Source: Saccharicrinis sp. UBA6048
GTDB lineage: Bacteria; Bacteroidota; Bacteroidia; Bacteroidales; Marinilabiliaceae
Reading direction: 5' to 3'
Assembly (NCBI GenBank): GCA_002429115.1
Contig: DIYS01000016.1
Location: forward strand, 1-28,270
Length of the DNA: 28,270 nucleotides
Shown here: piece after piece, positions 22,926 through 28,270 of the stretch
Layout of the letters: every line of letters starts with the position of its first letter
Numbering within the stretch: position 1 is the first letter of the stretch
Notes under the pieces: generated by a model
What the model saw: the letters and a program-made list of their open reading frames with translations, nothing else
Told to the model about the DNA's origin: nothing
The model's database searches: none
Position numbers and translations under genes: made by a program

Positions 22926-24056
22926 ATGAAACTCCTTCAAAATATCCTTGTAACTACAGATTTTAGTGAATCGTCTGAATATGTACTTGAAAGCTCAATC
23001 AGCTTAGCTAAGAAATTTGAATCTCAAATAACATTGATGCATGTTGTTTCCGATCACCACACGTCTTCCAAGTTAGACAAATTCATTGATGATTCTGTTA
23101 AGTCCCAATTGGATAAGCTGGCTTCAGAAGTTGAAGAGGCGGGTGTCGATTTGAAAAATAGTATCATTGAGCATGGGGTTCCTTTTGAAAAAATCATTGA
23201 GGAAGTTCAGATGAATGACTACAATGTGATTATGGCTGGCTCATTGGCAAAACCAGAAAATGAATCCTTTAAACTGGGAACCACCGTTGAGAAACTCATC
23301 CGAAAAAATCCGATACCGATATGGGTGGTTAAGCCTGAGCCCATTAAGAACATTGAAAAGATACTTTGTCCGGTTGATTTTTCAGATGCTTCACACAGGG
23401 CTTTAAATAATGCCATTACTCTGGCGCAGAGTTTCAAGGCTGAGCTATTTATACAGCACATATACCCACCAGTGAGTCTTTCGCCAATGTGGATGGAGGT
23501 GGATTTTCATGAAGAAAAAATGAATCTGGAAGCATCACAAGATGCTGAATTTCGTGAGTTTCTGGAGCAATTTGATATGAAGGACGTTTCATACACTAAA
23601 GTGACGACAGAGGGGATTGATCATCAGGAGATTCTGAAGCTTGTTAACGAAAACAAAATTGATTTGCTGCTGATGGGAACCACCGGAAAAACAGGATTAA
23701 GCCGGATTCTGATGGGATCGACCACCACCAAAGTAACCAGGGAGTTGCCTTGCAGCTTTATCACTACGAAAGCAAAAGATATTACAGATGACTTTTTTGA
23801 AAGCTACCTGAAATCGGTTGAATCAATCATCAATTCAGCAAAACAGTCCATGCACAATAAGGAATATGACAAAGCCATTGAAAAATATTCTATTGGCTTA
23901 AAGCAGTACCCCGATAATATTCCGATTTTGATGGGCCTGATTGAAGCATATCAGGCAACAAGCAATAAGCACAAGGTTGAGCATTACAGAAAGTATGGCC
24001 ATGAAGTGATTGAAAGAACCTGGGGGGGCAAATATCTAAAAAAGATTAAGCTGTAA
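22926..24056 (+). CDS. tandem universal stress protein with C-terminal TPR-like tail
   Basis: 376 residues, cytoplasmic. Two UspA domains: about 1-138 (ILVTTDFSESSEYVLESSI start) and about 142-280 (ILCPVDFSDASHRALNNAI). The second keeps the ATP-binding pattern G-2x-G-9x-G(S/T): G251, G254, G264-S265-T266. In the first the equivalent stretch (AGSLAKPENESFKLGTT) does not fit, so only one site may bind nucleotide. The tail (about 290-370) has a TPR-like pair (MHNKEYDKAIEKYSIGLKQY then PDNIPILMGLIEAY), suggesting a protein partner. It lies 208 bases after mrpG, so it may share the salt/energy-stress setting without being strictly in the operon. Confidence 0.85.
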   Translation: MKLLQNILVTTDFSESSEYVLESSISLAKKFESQITLMHVVSDHHTSSKLDKFIDDSVKSQLDKLASEVEEAGVDLKNSIIEHGVPFEKIIEEVQMNDYNVIMAGSLAKPENESFKLGTTVEKLIRKNPIPIWVVKPEPIKNIEKILCPVDFSDASHRALNNAITLAQSFKAELFIQHIYPPVSLSPMWMEVDFHEEKMNLEASQDAEFREFLEQFDMKDVSYTKVTTEGIDHQEILKLVNENKIDLLLMGTTGKTGLSRILMGSTTTKVTRELPCSFITTKAKDITDDFFESYLKSVESIINSAKQSMHNKEYDKAIEKYSIGLKQYPDNIPILMGLIEAYQATSNKHKVEHYRKYGHEVIERTWGGKYLKKIKL

Positions 24057-24432
24057 CAGGGGGCAAAGCCATTTTATAAAGAAGATTTATGAGTTTTTAA
24101 GGCAGCAACTGCAGAAGAAGTATGATTCGTTTTTGTGAAAAAGATAAACGAAAGCAGTGGTGTGATTTGGCGAAATTGATAAGGATAAACTTCCACACAG
24201 TGCCATTCATCCAACTTTTAGAATTCAATTGGACGCAGGCTGTAAATCAATAAGTTATTTGTGGAAATTTTCAAGATAACGACCTTTGATACTATCAAGA
24301 AGAAAAGCAATTTCCCTATTAAAACATAGGTTGCAGAAGGCGCAATACAAGAAAGCTTTGACAACCGCATCTGTTTGGCTCAAGTAAAAAACGCATTACG
24401 CAGGAATTTACTAAATTTGGAAAAAAAGTAAA
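24057..24432. other. 376-base gap without a supported gene
   Basis: The only plus-strand frame of note is 24122-24253 (43 codons, MIRFCEKDKRKQWC...), without a recognisable family or coding signal; it could be debris of an older gene. TAAATTTG at 24412-24419 matches the -7 promoter element, has no TTG at the right spacing, and would give the toxin-antitoxin operon a leader of only about ten bases. The composition and lack of conserved genes suggest a junction between core and accessory DNA. Confidence 0.35.
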
Positions 24433-24741
24433 ATGCAGAGGATTCTTGAAAGAAATATAGAAAAGCTGCGCGAATTGTGCCAGACTTTGAAAATAAAAAG
24501 GCTGTATGCATTTGGTTCTGTTGTTAAAGGTAATTTCACAGACGAAAGCGACATTGACTTTCTAATATCTTTTACTGACAATCTTTCTGTTGAAGAATAT
24601 ACACAGAACTATTTTGAGCTTCAATATAAACTAAGGGAATTATTAAAACGTGAAATTGATATTGTGACTGAGCGTACTTTATCAAATCCGTATTTTATTG
24701 AAAGTATAAACGAATCAAAGAAGTTAATTTATGAAGCGTGA
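24433..24741 (+). CDS. mntA: MntA-like nucleotidyltransferase (antitoxin)
   Basis: 102 residues, the usual size of minimal (MNT) nucleotidyltransferases. The active-site motif GSX10DXD is intact: G28-S29, D40-I-D42 (GSVVKGNFTDESDIDF). In characterised MntA-HepT pairs the MNT protein transfers AMP units from ATP onto a tyrosine of the HEPN partner and so neutralises it. The gene overlaps hepT by 11 bases (24731-24741), so the two are translationally coupled. Function is inferred from the motif and the pairing. Confidence 0.85.
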   Translation: MQRILERNIEKLRELCQTLKIKRLYAFGSVVKGNFTDESDIDFLISFTDNLSVEEYTQNYFELQYKLRELLKREIDIVTERTLSNPYFIESINESKKLIYEA

Positions 24742-25060
24742 AATAAAGAAATACCTCTTTGATATTAAGACTTCAATAGATTCGATCTTCTCATATTTGG
24801 GCGAAGAACGAAATTTTATCGAATACCAAAACAATAAACTACTAAGACGTGCAATTGAAAGAGAAATTGAGATAATTGGAGAAGCAATGAATCGAATTCT
24901 TAAAATTGAACCTACAATACAAATTGAGAACGCTCGTCAAATTGTGGACACCAGAAATTGGGTGATTCATGGTTATGACAAAGTAGATGATGTTGTTATT
25001 TGGGGAATTGTTTCAAAGCATCTTCCTAAATTAAAAGAAGAAATAGAAGCTCTCCTTTAA
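24731..25060 (+). CDS. hepT: HepT-like HEPN ribonuclease (toxin, DUF86)
   Basis: 109 residues, helical. The HEPN motif is R75-NWVI-H80-G-Y82, that is RX4HXY: R and H are the ribonuclease residues, and the tyrosine is the position AMP-modified by MntA in studied pairs. The ERE/EIIGEAMNRI segment (about 41-55) is typical of DUF86. It overlaps mntA. Active-site residues are complete, so the toxin should be functional if folded. Such pairs act as toxin-antitoxin or anti-phage modules. Confidence 0.85.
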   Translation: MKREIKKYLFDIKTSIDSIFSYLGEERNFIEYQNNKLLRRAIEREIEIIGEAMNRILKIEPTIQIENARQIVDTRNWVIHGYDKVDDVVIWGIVSKHLPKLKEEIEALL

Positions 25061-25202
25061 AAAGCATGAACCCGACTAGTCGCCATGGTGTAGCTACATA
25101 GACATGCTACTTTTTCACCACCTTCTTTTGTAATCATTTTTTAAGCTATTATCTTAATTGAGTTAATTAAAACAATGTGAATTATCTATATAATTTCTGT
25201 TT

Positions 25203-26453
25203 ATGACTCAAATGATCACCTTTCTGTTAGTTCTTGTTATTGCAATTGGCGGATGTCAACAACCAACTCAACTATCATTTACTGTAACCGAGCACTCTAC
25301 ATCCATTGCCACGGTTGAAAAAGATCTAATAAATGGCTTAAATAAGGATCTTGACATTCAGCTGCAACAAGTGATTAAAACAGGCGGTTCAAACATAAAC
25401 CTACAGGCTTTAAATGATGGTCTGGTGGATTTATCCATTGCACAAAATCCTTATTTTGAACCCAATGATCCTGGGTATAACTATAGCAATGTACGCGTGG
25501 TGCTGCCTCTTTACAGGCAGGTTTTAATGATGGTGTGTCCTGAGGAGATGAGCGGCACGAGCTTGCCAGATTTGCTTAAGGGCAAAAGGGTAGGGCTTGG
25601 ACCAAAAGAGCATGTCGATGGGAAGTTCTTTGCACGACTGTTTGAATTATTGGGTGTGCCAGCAGGCTCATATACACCTGTGTATACCTCGTTTGACAGA
25701 AACATTGTTGGAGATAGCATTGATATCAGTTGCAACCTTACGGGTTTATTTAACGATCGAATTTCAGATATGCTGCAGTCAAATCCCGATTTGGCAATTT
25801 ACAGCTTCGATGATGTGGCTCAACTCAACCAGGGGAGCATATTAGAGTCCGTTTGTATGAAAATGTGGACCACCAAACAGGCCATTATTCCTAAAGGTTA
25901 TTTTTCGAACTATCAACAGAAACCCATATCCACCCTGGCATTAATGGGCTGCTTATTTGGTCATAAAGATTTGGATGATGAAGCGGTTTATCAATTGATT
26001 GAAAGTATTGCCAATAACAAGAATACCTACATCAAAATGAATCCTGAGCTAATCAATATTGATCCTGATTTTAGCGACAATTATTTCTACCCTTTGCACA
26101 GTGGGGCAATTATGTATAAAAACAAAGATAAGCCCACATTTATTGAGCGTTATGCAGAAGTATTTGCATTGCTATTGTCTGCCTTTGTTTTTTTGATAGG
26201 AATAGTACCAACCTTTAAAAGGTTTAGCGATACGATCAAGAAGAACCGGCTGGATAGGTACTATGTGAAGGTCTTACGAATTGAAAAAGAATCTTATAAC
26301 AAGGATCAGAATATGAGCGCTGAACTGATCCGGCAGCTAAATGCCATAAAAAGCGAAGTGTATGACTTAATGATTGAAGAAAAAATTAAAGCTGATGAAA
26401 ACTTTAATATATTTCTGAAGCTGGTTGAAAATACGCTTAAAAAACTGGAGTAG
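25203..26453 (+). CDS. orphan TAXI-type periplasmic binding protein with C-terminal membrane anchor
   Basis: 416 residues. A short hydrophobic leader ends in a lipobox-like IGGC (C18). Residues about 25-300 have the TAXI/NMT1 type II binding-protein layout: LSFTVTEHSTSIATVEKDLI, then INLQALNDGLVDLSIAQN, a GKRVGLGPKEHVDGKFF hinge and SFDRNIVGDSIDI. TAXI proteins normally feed TRAP transporters, but no TRAP permease gene is near. A strong membrane helix (about 318-342, EVFALLLSAFVFLIGIVPTF) then leads to about 75 charged helical residues (KKNRLDRYYVKVLRIEKESY onward) that should be cytoplasmic. This looks like a sensor or coupling protein more than a transport component. An internal ATG at 25212 (MITFLL) is a possible start. 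Confidence 0.72.
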   Translation: MTQMITFLLVLVIAIGGCQQPTQLSFTVTEHSTSIATVEKDLINGLNKDLDIQLQQVIKTGGSNINLQALNDGLVDLSIAQNPYFEPNDPGYNYSNVRVVLPLYRQVLMMVCPEEMSGTSLPDLLKGKRVGLGPKEHVDGKFFARLFELLGVPAGSYTPVYTSFDRNIVGDSIDISCNLTGLFNDRISDMLQSNPDLAIYSFDDVAQLNQGSILESVCMKMWTTKQAIIPKGYFSNYQQKPISTLALMGCLFGHKDLDDEAVYQLIESIANNKNTYIKMNPELINIDPDFSDNYFYPLHSGAIMYKNKDKPTFIERYAEVFALLLSAFVFLIGIVPTFKRFSDTIKKNRLDRYYVKVLRIEKESYNKDQNMSAELIRQLNAIKSEVYDLMIEEKIKADENFNIFLKLVENTLKKLE

Positions 26454-26539
26454 TGGGGTGAGGTATAGATCGGGAGTGTAAACTAAATCAAATGGATAGA
26501 AGCTGCAAATCAAGCCCCTAGGTGGGCGATATATAGCAG

Positions 26540-26765
26540 CATAGGGCCAAGTGTAACGCAGCCCTATGTAATAATCCTATCAATCACGCCGGTGCAATTC
26601 CTATTCTTGTTATCCATCGGCTTTAATATGCACCGGTATACACCCAAGGAAATAGCATTCACAGCGGTATTAAAGCACGTCATACACGCGCTCAAAATAC
26701 CATTGACCAAAACTAATTAATACATAGTTGTAAAAGAATGTGAGCCGCCTTTGGGCGGCTTTTTT
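26540..26765 (+). ncRNA. candidate structured RNA or 3' leader ending in an intrinsic terminator
   Basis: Three stems in a row in a gene-free stretch: CATAGGGC/GCCCTATG (26540-26547 with 26561-26568, 13-base loop), CCGGTGCA/TGCACCGG (26589-26596 with 26629-26636, 32-base loop), and the terminator at 26743-26765. All three pair perfectly. The strand and start are assumed from the terminator. It could instead be a long 3' untranslated region of the TAXI gene. No known RNA family is recognised. Confidence 0.4.
26743..26765 (+). terminator. intrinsic terminator
   Basis: AGCCGCC (26743-26749), loop TTTG, GGCGGCT (26754-26760), with a run of six T (26760-26765). Very stable 7-bp stem. Lies 290 bases after the TAXI gene stop. 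Confidence 0.92.
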
Positions 26766-26787
26766 AGTTGGAAATTTCTCCTAAAGT

Positions 26788-26830
26788 ATAATGTGTTCAT
26801 ATGATAAAAACTCTATAATTAACACATTAT
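26788..26830. promoter_or_regulatory. 10-bp perfect inverted repeat upstream of the unknown gene
   Basis: ATAATGTGTT (26788-26797) and AACACATTAT (26821-26830) are exact complements, 33 bp centre to centre (about three helical turns), 24 bases before the start codon at 26855. It may be a repressor site or, in RNA, an AT-rich hairpin in the leader. No promoter consensus was found beside it. Confidence 0.45.
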
Positions 26831-26854
26831 CAAACTGTACAACTATTAAAATAT

Positions 26855-27865
26855 ATGACTAAATTTAGTTGCCATTATTTGTTTGTAATTAAGAATCTAG
26901 GTCAAATGCGCAAAACTAAATTTAATAAATCAGTATTTTTTATTGATAGAAAAGGGATAAAAAGATTTCTATTTAAATGTTTGAATTGTAGTGAAAATGA
27001 TGAGATAAAGTTTATTTCTAACTTTCCAAACAAAGGAAAATCAATAATATTTTCACATGACGATTGCTTCATTCCTGATAATATTGAAATTAGGTCATAT
27101 GCAGAATTAAGTTATCATCAGGATGGCAGCTTATTGTGGAAGTTTCCAAAAAGAAAAGGTGAACAACCTCAAAAGTATTACAATCCTCATGGTGCTGGTA
27201 GTAGAAGAACAGCTTTAGATGATATTAAACTGTGGGAACCATTATTTCAAGGTAATATATTTCGTTATGAGAACTGTATAAATAAAGAAACTGTTGAATC
27301 TTCAGAATTAATTGATTGCAAAGAAATTTTCGACGAAAGTCCTTTTGAATACTACGTGCATTTAGGAAACTTGATTTATGCAAATCCTCCGAATAATAAA
27401 TATGGCGAATATATTCATAGAATAAATGGTGTAACTGAAAAGCTCGATATGACTTTGTGGTTTAGAAAGTCTAAATATAGTGGTGTGTATCGTATGTTTG
27501 GGGAAAAGCAAGTTGTTGATGATAATAATAGAGTAAAGATAATTGAACCAAATTTTCCATTGAATCAATTTGGTGCATTTGAAATAGACTTAGGTTACTT
27601 GAATACTGCAGAATGGAATGCTGAGATTATTAGTGGACACATGATGTTGAACATGGGTGTTTTAATGAATTCTCAATCTAATACTTTTGTTTGCAAAGTA
27701 TTATTAAAATATAATCCATATTTAAATCAAATTAAAGAATTACTGGGGTATGATAAGTGTGTATTAATTTCTCCAAAGTTTCATCATCAAAGTTTGAATA
27801 TTAGTTTAGGTGGTATTTTCAAAAAGGGGAATGATACAGATATATTTATAATCTTAACAATTTAG
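26855..27865 (+). CDS. protein of unknown function, AT-rich gene
   Basis: 336 residues, no signal peptide or membrane helix apparent; I do not recognise a family. It is rich in N, K, I, F and Y, and the gene is visibly more AT-rich than the genes at 335-22717, which suggests acquisition. Visible features: two cysteines in FKCLNCSEND (a lone CxxC), HGAGSRRTALDDIKLWEP (about 112-129), a segment LDMTLWFRKSKYSGVYRMFG, and a hydrophobic C terminus (IFIILTI). An internal ATG at 26906 (MRKTKF) is an alternative start. It is flanked by an inverted repeat upstream and by a group II intron end 35 bases downstream, so it sits in a mobile-looking tract. Coding status is supported by its length in a region otherwise full of stops. 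Confidence 0.65.
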   Translation: MTKFSCHYLFVIKNLGQMRKTKFNKSVFFIDRKGIKRFLFKCLNCSENDEIKFISNFPNKGKSIIFSHDDCFIPDNIEIRSYAELSYHQDGSLLWKFPKRKGEQPQKYYNPHGAGSRRTALDDIKLWEPLFQGNIFRYENCINKETVESSELIDCKEIFDESPFEYYVHLGNLIYANPPNNKYGEYIHRINGVTEKLDMTLWFRKSKYSGVYRMFGEKQVVDDNNRVKIIEPNFPLNQFGAFEIDLGYLNTAEWNAEIISGHMMLNMGVLMNSQSNTFVCKVLLKYNPYLNQIKELLGYDKCVLISPKFHHQSLNISLGGIFKKGNDTDIFIILTI

Positions 27866-27899
27866 ACTGATATCGTTATATATTTTAGACTATAGTCCA

Positions 27900-28019
27900 A
27901 TCGGGTAGATGGTCAGAGAGATAAAATAGAGTCTCTCTGATGCACCTCCCACACCACCCGGCATACGGATCCGTACCAAGGCGGTTCCCAGTACACCATC
28001 TTTTTTTAAAAAAGACGGT
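27900..28019 (-). mobile_element. group II intron, 3' end (domains V and VI, part of domain IV); continues past the right edge
   Basis: Read on the minus strand. GAACCGCC (complement of 27980-27987) pairs with GGTGGT across a GATC-containing loop, forming a domain V-type hairpin with a CGC triad; it carries one extra unpaired base relative to the common form. Domain VI follows (27900-27950): GGG/CCC, AGGTG/CATCT, then a 9-bp stem TCAGAGAGA/TCTCTCTGA, with a single bulged A (complement of T27906), the branch point, seven bases from the end. The intron ends in AT (complement of 27900-27901), fitting the 3' consensus AY. A self-complementary stem at 27995-28019 may be the base of domain IV. The 5' end and any maturase gene are not in the window. 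Confidence 0.72.
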
Positions 28020-28270
28020 TGAATCTCGTTTTCAGTTATCCAAATGAGAAACATCACTCTCGCCTATTTTCGGATTCCGTCCTATCTTCCAGCGAGGAGC
28101 CTCTTCCGAGCATCTACAATAAATTCAGAGACATGTACGAGCGTTACGAAAAGGCTAATAGGTTTAAAACCCGATTGATTGACGTGGATAAAAGTTTTGC
28201 AGATGCTCTGGAAATGCACATGCGCGAAGTCGAGCTTTATTCATAAGGGTGCATATTCCGCTGAAAGCGG
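28020..28270. other. right-edge tract, upstream part of the intron or adjacent DNA, unresolved
   Basis: A plus-strand frame runs from 28019 to 28246 (75 codons from a TTG, ending MREVELYS), and the minus strand has a 53-codon open stretch in one frame. Neither resembles a reverse transcriptase or maturase. If the intron is intact this is domain I-IV sequence; if truncated, it is unrelated DNA. The last 13 bases (28258-28270) form a GC hairpin, CCGCT, GAA, AGCGG. Confidence 0.3.

Noticed and set aside
24122..24253. Small plus-strand frame of 43 codons (MIRFCEKDKRKQWC...)
   Set aside because: No family likeness, no promoter or coupling to a neighbour; chance open frame or gene debris is as likely.
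25203..26453. Part of a TRAP transporter operon
   Set aside because: No membrane subunit genes of the TRAP type on either side; the C-terminal anchor and tail are not typical of transport binding proteins.
28019..28246. 75-codon plus-strand frame ending MREVELYS
   Set aside because: It needs a TTG start inside the domain IV-like stem and is antisense to the intron. The C-terminal half looks protein-like, but the window ends before context can settle it.

Overview
The window looks like chromosomal DNA of a marine or saline-adapted member of the Bacteroidota. Three things point there: two very large secreted proteins end in type IX secretion (T9SS) sorting domains; promoters fit the Bacteroidota pattern TTG-N19-21-TAnnTTTG where one can be seen; and there are AsmA-like, 7TM-DISM/LuxR and DUF285 (BspA-type) proteins of kinds common in that phylum. 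The genus cannot be fixed from the sequence.

Layout, left to right. (1) 1-5130: the possible tail of an upstream gene, an AsmA-like membrane-anchored protein, and a two-domain glycosyltransferase-like protein. A strong hairpin at 5157-5199 closes this block against a convergent gene pair. (2) 5221-7245: a SnoaL-like protein and an HxlR-family repressor on the minus strand, divergent from an NAD(P)-dependent epimerase/reductase on the plus strand. The 83-bp gap holds two overlapping divergent promoters and two copies of a 21-bp palindrome, so it reads as a self-contained regulated detoxification or redox unit. (3) 7318-16958: a 7TM-DISM receptor with a C-terminal LuxR-type helix-turn-helix (minus strand), divergent from two giant surface proteins: a YadA-head/beta-repeat adhesin with a T9SS tail, and a four-module DUF285 protein with a T9SS tail. 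An intrinsic terminator follows. (4) 17263-22717: a complete seven-gene Mrp (Mnh) Na+/H+ antiporter operon, A to G, mostly with translationally coupled junctions; MrpE is short. A tandem universal stress protein follows at 22926. (5) 24433-28270: accessory DNA. It holds a MntA-HepT nucleotidyltransferase/HEPN toxin-antitoxin pair, an orphan TAXI-type binding protein with an unusual two-anchor topology, a run of hairpins ending in an intrinsic terminator (candidate structured RNA), an AT-rich gene of unknown function behind a 10-bp perfect inverted repeat, and on the minus strand the 3' end (domains V and VI) of a group II intron that runs off the right edge.

How the parts may work together is inference. 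The HxlR protein probably represses both itself and the reductase from the paired operators. The 7TM-LuxR receptor is placed to control the neighbouring adhesins, whose upstream region carries 21-bp-spaced direct repeats. Mrp plus the stress protein fits sodium/pH homeostasis. No CRISPR array, tRNA, rRNA or complete insertion sequence was seen.
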